Positions 39,826-52,068 of a DNA stretch of 64,000 bases are shown here, piece by piece (positions within the stretch are counted from its first letter, which is position 1; every line of letters begins with the position of its first letter). The stretch lies in NCBI GenBank assembly GCA_013115135.1, contig JABANP010000154.1, positions 40,392-104,391 of the forward strand, read 5' to 3'. The notes beneath the pieces were generated by a model. That model was not told where the DNA came from and did not search any database. It worked only from the letters and a program-made list of their open reading frames with translations. The position numbers were made by a program, and so were the translations under genes. This stretch comes from Perkinsus olseni (taxonomy: Eukaryota; Perkinsozoa; Perkinsida; Perkinsidae).

Positions 39826-40569
39826 CTCCGCCTTTCTTCAAAACTCTCTTTTGATGACTGTTATGCAGCCTTTTCCGTTTTGATACGTCAAGGTTGAGGG
39901 CCTCACGTTCGACTGTAAATTTTCACACTCAGATGAAGCTGTTTACTTACTCGTTCTCACTAGGAGTCGACTGAACCATTGTTCGTCATTATCATAGTCT
40001 TCGCTGAGGAAGACCGCTTTTATAAGGCACAACAGTCGAGGTCGTGTCTGTCTACTATTATTATCGCCATCGTCACTGAAGCATGTACAGTAGCCCGTGG
40101 GAGGCACGTCATCATCATTATCAGTACCACGCCGTTTTTGGTTGTCAACAGGCAGTCTTGGGAGAGCAGATAGCATTCGAGCAATCTATTCACGGTTCGA
40201 GAGAAATCTTCCGTCGCCTTCCTCCCAAAACAGAGAGGACAACGTTCATCAGACTAGTCGTCGTGCATAACCTTTTGTTGTCGCTGCATGCTGATGGTGA
40301 TCGAGGGTCTCACGGCCGCATGAAAGGCTTATATTAGCCCGAGGGTCGGGTTCAGGGACAGTAGTCAAATACCACAACTCTCTCGTACGAAGGTCGATCA
40401 GGGCCGCTTCGGTGACACCATGACACTCGGGACCTCATTGGGGCTACACTGCAGTCAACCTAGCGAGCATCGGCAACGGCGATTGTTGAGAACACTGCGG
40501 CTTGTCATCTCACCTCGTATACTCGAACGAGGTGCTGAGCTCTTGGGCAGCTTTCCTTTGATCGTCATT
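39826..40569. other. Intergenic, nothing recognised
   Basis: AT-richer than its neighbours with no supportable gene; probable promoter of the downstream coiled-coil/WW/B-box gene. Confidence 0.35.
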
Positions 40570-43500
40570 CAAGATGCTTGGATAGCTCCGGCAAGGACAT
40601 GCTCCCGCCTCTCACTGGTGGGCCTTCCTTCAGCTGCTGTATCGCGAAAACGGCCGATTTTAGATCGACCTTGGCAGCGCAAGAGAGCCTCTGGAAGGCA
40701 CAAACTACTGATGCCACGGTGATCCTCTACTTTGGTTTTATAAGGTTATTGATAGCCATCTCAGAGCTCCCGCGACAAGTCCACCGGAGTCGACTAGAAG
40801 CTCGACATTTGCCAGCAGGTTGGGTGGGGAGGAAAGCATGCGGGAGTGCACAATACGAGTGCTGGAGATCTATAAAAAGGTGAGGGGCTGTGGTATCCAA
40901 GGTCGACCCTTGCACTTAGCAATGCGATCGAGATGGATATTTCGATGAGGCTTGGGAGGCTTCTGAGAGCCTGCGGCTGCTCAAGTATGAGCAGACGAGG
41001 GTCCTGCGGGAGGAGGTTCGGCGGCGTCACGCGGAAGAACTGCGGAGTCTCCAGAAATACATCCAGCAGCAAAGGACTGAATATTATCGACAGTGAGTCT
41101 GACGCGACTCTCCTAGTTGCGAACTGCCGTGCTAGGTGGGAAGAGGAGAGGCTGCCCAACCTCAAGAGAGCCATGGAAGACATCAGAGAATCTTTGGTGC
41201 AGAGGCAGGCCTTGGCGAGGGACGAGCTCCATCGAAAGTTGCGGAAAAGGCGGTATCGAGTAGCTGCATCGGGTAAAGTGCTGGACATGCTGGCCAGAGC
41301 GAGGTAGGCTTCGTCTCGTTCGAGGTGACTGCGGATGCGAAGCTTGCCAGGTCCTTAACACTCCGGGACGATTATGGCAAGGCACGGTTGCTTCTGGGCG
41401 AGGTCGAAAAGGAGGACAGCAGGAGTCGGATGGAAGAACAGGCGCACGAGGAAGATCGGGTATGCAGGCTGATGAGGGAGGTGAGGGCCTCTTTTGAACA
41501 GAATGGGGCAATCTTTGTGCCGGCAGTTGGCGGACCGGCAGCGGAAGGAGCGTACCATGGTCGAGGGCAAGATCCAGGATATGCGCCAGGAGGTGCTGAG
41601 GCAGCAGCAAAGGGAATTCGAAGACCTGGAGCGGAGGGCTGGTCGGAAGTTGGCTGCTCTGCGGACAAAACAGAAGAAGGAGCTTTCCAAAGTAAGGCGC
41701 CCTATTGAGCGTCGAGGGGATGCGTCGATTGCAGATGGTGCGAGATGGCCCTTCCTTCGAGGGAGGGAGAACAGATGAAGTGACGCCAGTTCCCGCTAGC
41801 CGACCGACTTGTTTCAGCATAATTGAGTCTCTTGTTGGCAATAAGAGTCCGACGATGAGAGGTGAGCTCGGTGGTCTTCTCGGGAATTAGTCCATCAATT
41901 GCCTATCGATTGTCTATCGATTGTCTATCGATTGTCTATCGAGTGCCTATTAATTGTCTATCGATTGTCTATCGATTGCCTATTAACTGTCTCTTCATTG
42001 TATTATGCGGCTTTCGCATTATAAATTTTCACAGTGTATTCGCGTTCGCGTATAATATTCGTGTTTTCGACGAATTTTCGATGGTTTCACCAATATTGCT
42101 TCCCGTGGTTGCTATACAGTAGCCGCTAGTTGACTATAATTTCCTTCGCAGCTTAATTCCCGTAGGGTTTTGATACTTCAAAATAGGGAATACTGATGTC
42201 ACATAATAACCATTATTAGAATACAGAATATGATATCAGTCAATGTACCTTAGCACCGGCTTCGTTTTTCCTCAGGGCAACCTAGGCCGCGTCTGCCACG
42301 ACTTCACTTCGTCAACGATCCCTCGACAACTACTGTAGCCTTCACATGCCGCTGATCGTCATCATCATTGAGATGTTGTTGCGTCCTGGTTCTCTGTTTG
42401 TGTCGTGCTTCGACCTAAGATTCCCCGTATGGCCTCTCACTTAGCACAGGCAAAGGCAGTCTCGGCGGCTGAGGAGTTGCAGGACTTCCGCAGGGAGCGG
42501 GAGGGGCAGCTCATTATCAGGGAGGTAGCCCAACAGTGGTATCATACCAACGTGAACATTCCCGTGAAGTCCACGCTGCGACCTAAGATTCCCTCTCCAT
42601 GAATACCCCGCTTCTGTTCTCAGCAAGCTCCGTTATTGGTGGTATCTTTCGGACAGAAATACTCCGGCCCCAATTCTTCAAAGTGAGCAGCATCACTGTG
42701 CCTCTTGCCCGCTCACTTCGACGGCAGGTATAAAATAGAGGGGAAGTACCACATCCCGGTGAACTACAAGGCAATTCTAAAATGGGGAGACGACGAGATG
42801 GTCGTGTTGACGAGACAAGTGCGGAGAGGAGGGTCTGCTGCTGGTGATGGTGCCCTTCAGGGCCCCTTCGGTCCCGAGTTCCAGATCATCTACCTCCCGA
42901 AGTCCACAGTAGCTGACGATTTCACACTGTTCGACTGGAATTCCAACATGACACAGCTCTGGGACGAGCTACTTACGGTGAGATCATTCTCGTCTCGCTC
43001 GATTGCACTGCTTCTTCTTAGGTCTTAGAAACCATGGACGAGGGGGGCACGAGAGACATGACGGTGTAAAAAGCCGGGAAAATTTTCTCTGTGGAAAAGC
43101 CTCGCTGCTGCAGATTCACCCAGGGTCCGTGGTATGTCTTTGGCTTCACGGAAGATGCTGTACAATTAGAGCTTGATAAAGGTATCACTCTCAGTACTTC
43201 CGCAGGCGTCGAATTCTCTCCGATTTCCAGTAAAGAAAAGGATGATACTGAAGATTTGGTGGACGGTATACTATACTGTGAGGAGCCTGACAAGCCCACT
43301 TTGGAAGAGTACCAACGCTATCTTGTGAGAAAAGCCCAGCAGCCTTGCAGCACTGCGCATCGGACGGCTTCAGGGTGTCCAACCTGAGGTTGACGACCAC
43401 TTCGTTTGGATCTCTCACGAGTTCATGAATGAGCCATTGCCAGCTAATTACTATCAGTAGGACTCATGCGTCGCTCCGTCGCCTCCGAGGTGCCGTCCAG

Positions 43501-45574
43501 ATACACGAACGCTGGGATGGTCTACTGGGTGAATGCGGTTACACAGGAGTCTACTTGGAAGCATCCACATTACGACAAGTAGGGTTAACGATTTCCTCGT
43601 TTTTGTCGAGATATTTCTCAGATATAAGAAGATGCTCAGCGCGGCTAGGATTAACCGTCCTTTACCGCATTGGAAGACCATCATGAGCTTCCAAGTCGAG
43701 TTCCTCTTCTCCGAGGTCGAAGATTCTCCCCATCACCAGCCACGAGCGGGCAGTTGTGTTTTCTCTCGTTAGTTGTTCAACTTGAACGACCCTAGCAAGA
43801 CGGATTTCGACGTGCCCATCGAGACCGTCAACAACGTCTTTGAGTTAGCTCGGATATTCAAGGTCGACATCAAGTAACAAGATTCTCTCTGGCGGTTTCA
43901 CGAAGATACTGTTGTGAAGAGACTAGCTGATTGAGACCACAACCTCCGGGTTTTGCAATGAGGAATCCACTCCGTCTTCTTGTTATCTGCCACTTAGCTC
44001 CAGCATAGCTCTTTATCGGAGCAAGATAGGATCAGCGACATTAAAATTACACTCTTCTCAGAGAGGAGCCCTACCTCACTCACGTGCTCAAGCGAGCTCT
44101 GCGGCACTACGCTGATGTGGTCCGATCGAAGCGTGCGGTTGGTGGGGTTGAAGAATTCAGGAATCTTATGCAACGGTGAGCGTGGCTTGAGGAGGTTGGG
44201 CTCTCCTGTCCTTGTTCCTTGGAAGGGAATCTTACGACCGTTTCCCTCCGTGCCACCTTTGTGTAACACCGAAACCAGTTATTATACAGTGTGATCGATA
44301 AATTGCCAAGAATTATTTACTCAGATTTTACTCAGCCTCATTGTAGTTGAAAAACGTATTCGATGAGTTATCCGCTTTTTCCGTTTTGGACTACCAAAAA
44401 ATCGAACACACTGTATGAGATGCTGCCTCAGGTATCGGGATGTGGTACAGCAGTTCGAGAAAAGGCGAACGAGTTGGAGGGCGAGCAAGTGACCTCGCTA
44501 CGTCAGTGTGTAGAGTGTCCGGACGACAACAAAGAGCCTGCGGTAGGCCAATGCTGCGGTTTGTCACGGTGGCAGGGTTGTATCCGCCTAGGTTCTATAC
44601 TGCGACAACTGCAAGGATATGCTCTGCCAGCCGTGCTTTGATAGACTACACTGTAAAGGACAAAGGCAGAATCACAAGCGTAGGTCGGGTCAAAGGAATA
44701 ACGCGACGCAGAGCTCATCGGCATCAAGTCTAACACGCGTAATACATTATCGTTCGCGACGTCACGTCAGGCTCCATCATCTCATTGTAGGGAAGGTAGA
44801 CCGGGGTCAGAGTGTTCTGCGGTGAAGCGCAGGTTGAGTGAGCAATAGTTGACAGAATTCCGCTTAAAAACTCGACGGCGTCGAGTTCCACGATCGTCGA
44901 GTCGACGCTAATGTAATGAAGCTAGTGTAGACAGAGTTCAATTGCGTTATGTAGATAGTGTACTTCAGCTTTACTTGCCAGGGACTTGGGTGGAGCTCGG
45001 GATATGCGCAGAGTGTGATTCATCATTAGCCCAGCTGCACTGTGTTCAGTGTCAAGATGCCCTATGCTACTCCTGCTACGAACAAGTAGGTGGACAGACA
45101 CTCGAGTCCCCAGAGCGCTCCTTCAGATTCACATCAGGGGTGGTCGGCGAAATCACGTGCCAATAGGTGAGTCTGTTATTTCCATAATTGGGAGTATCTT
45201 AGGATGATCATGGTCAATGGTAACCTTTACAGTCCTCCGTTCGTTCTCGCTGAGTATGCACACGATCCCTGCCTCATCGACCTTCGCCTTTGGAGCGATC
45301 TCGCCAGCTGCGGTTACCATCGGCTCCAACGCGGCGAGAAATTTGGCGATCTCGATGAGCCCTTGGGTCGTCTTCGAGGACGAGTGTGAGGTGAAAGTGT
45401 AAGAAATCTCTAGTCGGAATCATGGTCGAGATTTGATGATCATTGCTCAGCTATTACAACATCCAGACGGGAGAGTGCCAACGGGATCTTCCGATGGCAC
45501 CGCTGAACACCTCCATTGAGAGCAGTATCGGTGGCGGCTTCTCTTACGGGTGGGCCGAGAGCTTGACGTGTACG
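40570..45574 (+). CDS. Coiled-coil, WW-domain and B-box protein
   Basis: Probably one long multi-exon gene. Coiled coil exons: LLKYEQTRVLREEVRRRHAE (40990), RWEEERLPNLKRAMEDIRES (41140), RTMVEGKIQDMRQEVLRQQQ (41550) and AEELQDFRREREGQLIIREV (42460). A first WW domain, VYWVNAVTQESTWKHPHYDK, lies at 43522. Helical exons follow (VPIETVNNVFELARIFKVDI, 43820; HVLKRALRHYADVVRSKRAV, 44085). Two B-box-like zinc-binding exons are seen (YCDNCKDMLCQPCFDRLHCK, 44600; CAECDSSLAQLHCVQCQDAL, 45006). A second WW split by an intron reads WVVFEDE...YYNIQTGECQRDLP (45366-45500). This resembles scaffold proteins of alveolate/ciliary type. Whether 40.6-41.8 kb and 42.4-45.6 kb are one gene is inferred from strand and continuous coiled-coil character. 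Confidence 0.6.
41897..41991. repeat. 11-bp tandem repeat array
   Basis: About eight degenerate copies of ATTGTCTATCG, with TGCCTAT and TAATTG variants. It lies in a probable intron of the coiled-coil/WW/B-box gene, between the last coiled-coil exon and the 42.4-kb exon. Confidence 0.85.
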
Positions 45575-46058
45575 TGATGATGACGACAGTCGTGGGAAGC
45601 CCGAGCCGCTACTTGAGTTTCGTGTGGTTAATGTTTTTATTTTCTCGGGTCTTGCCTGAAGTTGTCACGAGAAATTCGTATCACAATAAGCTTTTGAAGT
45701 TCACCGTCCTTGCAACTCCGAGAGGCTGTGAGTAGTTCGAGATGTGGTATAGAGGGATTCAACTTCCGTGATAACGACCTTCGTTACCAACGCAAGACCA
45801 AGGCAATCGATAGAGACGAAGCTCATGATCTTTGTCAACCTTTGAGCGACCGAACGAAACTAAATGATATGAATATTCGATCCACTTATGGAGCTGAATA
45901 TTGGCCCTGTGTAGCTCATCGTCGGGTTGGCGCACAGCGAAATAGATATTTTGATCTGAGACAAGTGACTGATCTCATCCCAAGTCAATACTGAAACCAT
46001 GCTGCTCACCCCAGAGCATTGGCAGTCGATGCCGCTTATCGAGAGTAGTAGCCTCACC
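45575..46058. other. Intergenic between convergent genes
   Basis: No gene supported between the end of the WW/B-box gene and the stop of the short Cys-rich peptide on the minus strand. Confidence 0.4.
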
Positions 46059-46232
46059 TCAATAATGTGGGCAGCCACAGCCGCCACTGTCCTCTGTGCA
46101 GGGTTCCTTGCAAAACAGATGGCAGAACCAGCACCAGTCTCCCAGTCGAGTACTCTCCACATTCTTTTGTACGTCAACAACAGCACCGGCAAAGGTTGAG
46201 GCGATCAGTAGCAGGCACAGGATGTATTTCAT
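46059..46232 (-). CDS. Short secreted Cys-rich peptide A
   Basis: 57 residues from ATG 46232. The N-terminus (MKYILCLLLIASTFAGAV) is a typical signal peptide. After a short polar spacer ending STRLGD comes WCWFCHLFCKEPC, then TEDSGG and a final CGC near the C-terminus. The Cys pattern is C-x2-C-x3-C-x3-C-x6-C-x-C. Peptides B (49113) and C (55896) share the MKY start, the position of the Cys cluster and the closing C-x-C, so these form a family. No known family named. A TATA-like TATTTATACCC lies just upstream on the minus strand. Secretion is predicted; function unknown. Confidence 0.75.
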   Translation of the reverse strand: MKYILCLLLIASTFAGAVVDVQKNVESTRLGDWCWFCHLFCKEPCTEDSGGCGCPHY

Positions 46233-46427
46233 GCGTTGTGGGAGGGTATAAATAGAGCCTGATAAGTAGTTTACACTGGTCAGAACTACCAGCGGTCGCA
46301 CAGTAACTGGGAACAGGGGTGCCAACTAGGCCTTAGAAAAAGGTGCCTGAGAAGCGTGCGAAGAAGGGGGAGCCTGTGACCGCTACAGCTCAGCTCAATC
46401 GGTGTGGTCTGCACGCGAGTTCATGCG

Positions 46428-46724
46428 ATGGGTCCGAAGCTCTTCCATATTATTCACAGTGGGCCACTGGCGGTGGCTCCCATGTTGACGGATGCATTCG
46501 TGACAGGAGTACAGGGAATACCTTCATTCCTAATATCAAAGGCTCACCTCTCAAAGATGATATCGGAAACCAGTCCCGTGATCAGACTCGCGCACGAGTG
46601 CAGCGAAACTAGACTGAGCAAGAGGCACGCGGAATTTGTTGAAGCAAAAAACGCGTTGAAGCCGCTGATTTGCAATCAGTCGCGCCAGAAATCGGAGTGT
46701 TCATGGCAGATGCCGGTTTTATGA
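46428..46724 (+). CDS. Orphan ORF, 98 codons
   Basis: Begins MGPKLFHIIHSGPLAVAPML and runs to a stop at 46724. No signal peptide or domain certain. It may be a first exon or chance. Confidence 0.25.
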   Translation: MGPKLFHIIHSGPLAVAPMLTDAFVTGVQGIPSFLISKAHLSKMISETSPVIRLAHECSETRLSKRHAEFVEAKNALKPLICNQSRQKSECSWQMPVL

Positions 46725-49112
46725 AGCGATCCTACTGTACGCTGTGCACATGATGGGACAGCGCCCTGTCACTGTCGTGTCCCCTTCCCTAGTAGGCAGT
46801 CACTGCTTGAGTCGTCTGGCGCTCGGCCATGCTCCGATCACCGGCCTCTACATAGCTAAACACCAGGGTTGGGACGTCAGACCGGACGCGCTTGAGCTTA
46901 ATGCTGAACCACGTGATTCCGGAGCTACCAACGGGTGGAAGTTCTCAGAGGAAACCTTAGCTCACAGTCGTGCACGCGAGAACAAGGGCGCGGAGGGCCG
47001 AAGTGAGTCCGGCGGACTTTAGTATGATGATACTACACTCAACAATACGCTGCAGTAGAGGACATCGTAAAAACTATGGGCTTACGTACTAATTAAGGAA
47101 GTTGGAAGTCGAGAAAACCCTTCGAGGTTGGGTGAGCTGAAGGGAATCTCCCGAATGAAGGCGGATTAACGCAAGTGATTGAATACTTCCGAATCAGGGG
47201 TTCCGATCATCAACATCTCTGCAGCTCAGTAGAGCAGCATGAGCTCGAGGTTCTCTCTTTATCACTAACTCACTAACTTAGTAGTAACTTAGGATTGTTG
47301 CCCTTCACTCGAACACCGTGGCGCAGCTGCTCTCCTCTTCTCGGCTGCCCTTACGGTAAGGGCCTTACCGTCCGTAGGTCTGGGCCTCGTCATTTTTCCA
47401 ATCATCCCGTTCGTGCAGAAGGTCCTCAACCCTCCTCTCAGTAGAGGGTTTCTACCTCTTCTACCATCATGAATGTGAGTGGTGTCAAAGCCGAGTGAGC
47501 TCGACCGGGGATTGATCGTTGCTTGTCGAGCACTAGTAGTAGCAGTAGTGTCAAGTAGTGTCACTACTGCCACTACTGGAGGCCACTACTATAGTGACCT
47601 CCAGAGCAGTCAGTGGTTGGTACTACCATGGTACTACCGTGGCTGGTACCAGCCTCGTAGAACTGAAATAACTAAAAAGAGTATCAGTAAGAGTCGAACC
47701 CGGCACACCAAAAGGTTCACGCATAGTAGCACTGGTAGTTGAAGTATTAGTAGTAGGAACAGATACCGATGCGGAAACATTACCTGCTGCAATGCTGCTC
47801 ACCGTCGGGCTGTCGGTGAGTGTAGAGGTACATCCCTGACGGGCTGTCAGGGATGACAGGGCCGTATTGTAGGAGACACTTCCACCCTGAGCCCTGGGAT
47901 CTGGCCTCCGTTGTAGAATTTCTAACAGGGAGAATGTAGGATGATGGATCTCAATTTGAGATTCTCAAATGCCCCATCCTCATACTCATCGCGCTACTAG
48001 TCACGACCAAGAAGTTGGCACTCTCTTTCAAGTTATTCAGCTATTTTTCAAAAGTTTTACGAGAAATTTCGCTCCAGGAAATTTCAGAATATTTCTTTGG
48101 ACACTTCCTGCGAAAGCTCCCGCATAAAGTTCCTCAGATGCCCTGCTCATTGGGCGTTCGTGATCAGCAGAATGAGAAGGATCAATGCTACTGGATCAAG
48201 ATCGATCATAATCTGGATCAAGACTAAACTGCGCTGCCTAAAGTATGGGTGAGCTCGTCATCCACCAACTGATGGGACGGGCTGGACTTGACTAGTTGCC
48301 GCTTGCGGGGCAGTGCCGTCACTCTAGCGATGTGTTGGCTCGATTACTCGGCCTTCAGGAGAGTCCGTGGTCGCCAGGATTCACGTGTGTTCTGGTATTG
48401 GAACGCCTTGCTCACCATTCTCGTGCTCACCTCAGGGCACCAGTACGTCCCGTTCCCCGTCCCGCACTGGGAGGCTTCGGTGACGGAGAGCCATGTAACA
48501 AGCCTAAAAATATCTCTATGGAGCGAGCTCTTTCTTGGTCCAGGCGGCTACAACCAAGACAAAGTCTGACCTCTCCCGATGGGGAACTTCCCCAGGGGAA
48601 CATTTCTTAGTCATGATTATCGACAATGACTACAAGTGTCACACACCACACACAGAGTTCAAAAGCATTCAACCTTTCAAATACACACAAACTAGGGGTA
48701 TGCCTTCGTTTTCATGTCCGTCAGTTTGGGGTGCTCCAGCACGAGGATAAGTCGCTCGTGTATCAGGCGGGACTACGGTACTGAAGGCCACGCAAAGTCT
48801 TTTCAGCTCCAAAAGGTCGACCGGTCTGTCGACGAGCACTCGATGGCCACGATTCCCCGATACCTGTATCGCAGGTCCTGTGAGTAACTGGCTATGACAC
48901 TGGGAACGCAAGCCAAAGTCAATGAACAGAGACGAAGCTCCTTAACGGATCTAATGCTATGGACTAAATCGAGCCAACCCTAAACTCTAAGTTGGGATTT
49001 CTAGGGCGTGGAAAAAGAGAGCTGAGTGGAGAATAAACCTTCTAACGAGGGAATTAAATATCGTCTCCACTGTGGCTCAGTCACGGGTCATTAAATAGTC
49101 GCCATTTTCAAT
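46725..49112. other. Gene-poor stretch with simple repeats
   Basis: Open frames at 46744-47022 and 48288-48610 have no recognisable features. The 47530-47660 part is built from CACTAC/GTAGTG triplet-rich palindromic sequence (for example CCACTACT...AGTAGTGG) that can form hairpins. Nothing else supportable. Confidence 0.4.
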
Positions 49113-49376
49113 CTAAAACACACAGCAAAGCATAGGAACCCCATGGTAGAACACGACACACGCGGAATGTTTCTCACCTTTACGGCATTGACACCCCCAG
49201 CTCCCTGAGTCGCACGAGTTAGGACAAGTCGCACACGCGAGGCACGAGAATCCAGTCGCACCGCCGAGCTTCCTTAGCAAGCCCCTCTCTGGCTTATTTC
49301 CCATATCCCCGTACACGACCGGGAAGGTACCAGTGAGGGTAAAAATGATGCAGGTCAGGCAGAAGATGTACTTCAT
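49113..49376 (-). CDS. Short secreted Cys-rich peptide B
   Basis: Starts MKYIFCLTCIIFTLTGTFPV (signal peptide), then a spacer with GLLRKL and the cluster CLACATCPNSC followed by six residues and CQC: C-x2-C-x2-C-x3-C-x6-C-x-C. The open frame continues about 25 residues beyond the CQC to a stop at 49113. A GGTGAG donor-like sequence sits directly after the position where peptides A and C end, so the extra tail (with CC near the end) may be intron read-through or a real extension. The LRKL segment before the Cys cluster is shared with peptide C. Minus strand, 3.1 kb upstream of peptide A in transcription direction. Confidence 0.7.
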   Translation of the reverse strand: MKYIFCLTCIIFTLTGTFPVVYGDMGNKPERGLLRKLGGATGFSCLACATCPNSCDSGSWGCQCRKGEKHSACVVFYHGVPMLCCVF

Positions 49377-51358
49377 TTATCAAAAGAGGGCGAAGAGGGA
49401 GCCTAATACTCCGGTAATTCTGCAGCAGGATTTCTGCTATTCACACAGTGTGTGACACACACCCGTGCTACAACTCAATGGCTGAAGAAAGTCGCACTCA
49501 ACGACCGCGAGAGTGGCAGGAGCCGTCACGCTACCGCGTCGCGCGTGCTGCGCTTGCGTGCAACGGCGACTACCGCTCGCCCAGACACGTTCGCCGGTAG
49601 TGCCGCTCTGGGAACAAACCATCTTTGTACCAGAAACCGTGTGTGTGTGGGTGAGTTGGAAGTCCAACGTCGTCGCCGGCTTGGTTGGATTACCACACTT
49701 TCGGCAGCTGGGTCAGAAGGGAAAGACTAGGCGAGTCCATCCCGAAAAATCGACGGCCATCGAAAGGGTGACTTGCCGGTCTTGTATTCTACTGTGCGAC
49801 CAAAAGCTGACCGCGAACTCTGCGACCGGGTATGGCGGGATGGGCTGAACCGAGTTAATGCCCTTTCGCGGCTCTATCGGTGTTCTTGCTGTATTGAATT
49901 CTGCAGCGACCGTTTCGCGTGGAAGAAATGTGGGACAGCGACCCGCACGCATGAAGTCGCGTAACCAAAGAACATAAGAAATTTCTTATTTCTACATAAG
50001 TGCCTGTCATTCAGCAATTTAACTGGGGCTTACAAGTAGCAATCCTGGAAAAGACTTGATGCTGATGTGCTGGCAGCTTTATGGCGACATTGTGTTGCGT
50101 TATTCAGTTAGCCCATATGCTGCCGCAAGGAGCGGGAGGAACATACCGGACAATCTCATTCTCTCCTGGCAACATCCATTCTTCATCGCGGCGCTGTGTT
50201 CAACCACCGACACGCTAGCTCTGCCGCGGCGTACCACACGACTATAATTTCCTCTGAAGGGTGTTTCAGCGAGGTGTGGGTGGCGAACGGATATCGAATG
50301 CGTTTTTCTCACTGAGGAGTGGGAGTTTGCCAACGAAACGGCGGAATGGTGAGCTCGTACTGAGTCAGTATCATTAGAAGTTTAATCCTCATTTTTATCT
50401 ATATCCGTGAGAGAGCTCCTTGTCGGGAATTGCGACTCGGAACGACCACGTACGAGTGGGACGGCGTGGGCCGGCGTCTTTTTGGGAATCGACTTTCGAG
50501 AGTTGCGAGGCCTCTCTGCCTCCACAAGGCAGCGGGAGGACGGACGCTGATTTTACATACGTTGAAGACTTTTTTCTCTTCCGTGTGTTAGTCAGTAAAT
50601 AAGCGTGGCTTCCCAAGCCGAATGAGCTCTTTTATTGGAATCCAGGCCTTCATCGACGCGATGTCGAACTTGGATGGGCACTTGTCAATTTAGCCCGTGT
50701 ATTGTGATACTGTCCTCCTTGCTTGTGGTATTTTTACCTTCGTCAAACTTGGACTTCACATCGACGTTCTTGGTGTTAACATATTTGACTTGTGTCAAAC
50801 TTGCATGTTCACTTGTCAAACTTGCACGGGAAGTGGTGAAGATTGTCTGGCTACAGTATCAGTATCAAGTTATCTACTCATGCCCGTGGATCTTCTCGAA
50901 GCTGGACCTCGATTTTTGACCTCGTCTTCGTTCGACTTGCGGCACGCATTAGATCGAGCGATGGGCTCGGCATTCGAAAGCTCTGTAAGAAGTCCGCGAG
51001 AAGAATGCTGTGCATTCCTGCGATGCAGCTGGCGGCTCACAACGCCCTCACGACTTCGCGCTATGTCGATCACATGCTTCGCGCCATGACCAAGTTACTG
51101 CCGACTAAGATCGGAGGCCACCAAGTTGAGTAACTCCTACTTTTGATAGTCTCCCGCAAGAGCGACAGTGCGAATTCTGTAGTTACACGGGCCTCTTGGC
51201 ACGGGCCTCCTCGAACCAAATACCACCGATACCCCTTTCGACAGACTATAATGACGTTGCTCATGAGTGACTACTAGAGGAGAAAACACCATCCTTTCTA
51301 AGAGCGAGCACTCAGGTTCATCGCATACAAACCAACGAGTTCGGTGGACATATCTAGC
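49377..51358. other. Poorly resolved stretch
   Basis: Several open frames of 60-130 codons on both strands, none with recognisable domains. Around 50790-50830 a CACTTGTCAAACTTGCA-like motif is repeated, giving a fortuitous CxxC run in one frame. No gene is asserted. Confidence 0.35.
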
Positions 51359-51525
51359 ATGCCTCGACTGGCGGCTAAATTGGCTCCTCAGCAAGAGCCT
51401 CTAACGCTGAACTGGACGCCCTACGAAGAGAAACATCCCGATTTGCTCCCAAGACACGGTGCAGTCGCTGGCATCGCAGCGGTGCATTGGTTTGATTGCT
51501 TCAGAGTACGGTGCTTTCGATGCGG
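51359..51525 (+). CDS. Possible first exon of unknown gene
   Basis: Opens MPRLAAKLAPQQEPLTLNWT at 51359 and stays open about 55 codons. It could be the start of the calpain-like gene downstream, but no join is demonstrated. Confidence 0.2.
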
Positions 51526-52068
51526 GTAACTATCACATTGATGTTGGCAAACCCTGGAGGATTCGCCGAGAGATCATACGCCGACGATACCATCCCTTCT
51601 CCGGCAGACAGTACGCTACAGCGCATCCGATGAGGCTGAGCTGTTTCAGCCCAGTGGCCGCGGCACTCGTGTGTTCGCTTCGCCCACTCGTGTCGAGGCA
51701 TGCGCATGCCGCGGACGGTGTGGACCTGAGCTCCTTCATGACATGAAGCTCATGTTCCATGCGGACAGCTCTTTCTGGTTCGGCGTGTTGTGCTGTTGCT
51801 TAGAGTGGTGGAGGTGACAGTAGTCGAGGGTGCCCAAGTACGCTGATCACTTGGCCAGGAGCTCCGACGCGCTCCCGGGTGTTTGTGGGCGTTCGCGAGC
51901 TTCACCGCATATCCAATGAACGGCTAATGTCGAATCATACAAATGGAGCACCACTGAATCACAAAAATTAAGCCTCTCTCGATTGGCAGTGCGGATGTTG
52001 ATAAGAGTCACGGGTGCCTCTACGGTCGTTCACCAGCCCTCGCTGCAGCTTCAATCCCTTCCCAGCAG

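Noticed and set aside
46664..46681. Anticodon-arm-like hairpin with GCA loop (tRNA-Cys candidate)
   Set aside because: No D-arm, T-arm or acceptor stem can be found around it.
47690..47705. GTCGAACCC T-loop-like sequence on the minus strand
   Set aside because: The stems do not pair and no anticodon arm lies at the right distance.
50790..50835. CxxC-rich frame resembling another Cys-rich peptide
   Set aside because: It arises from a repeated ACTTGTCAAACTTG motif, has no signal-peptide start or closing C-x-C, and is probably fortuitous.
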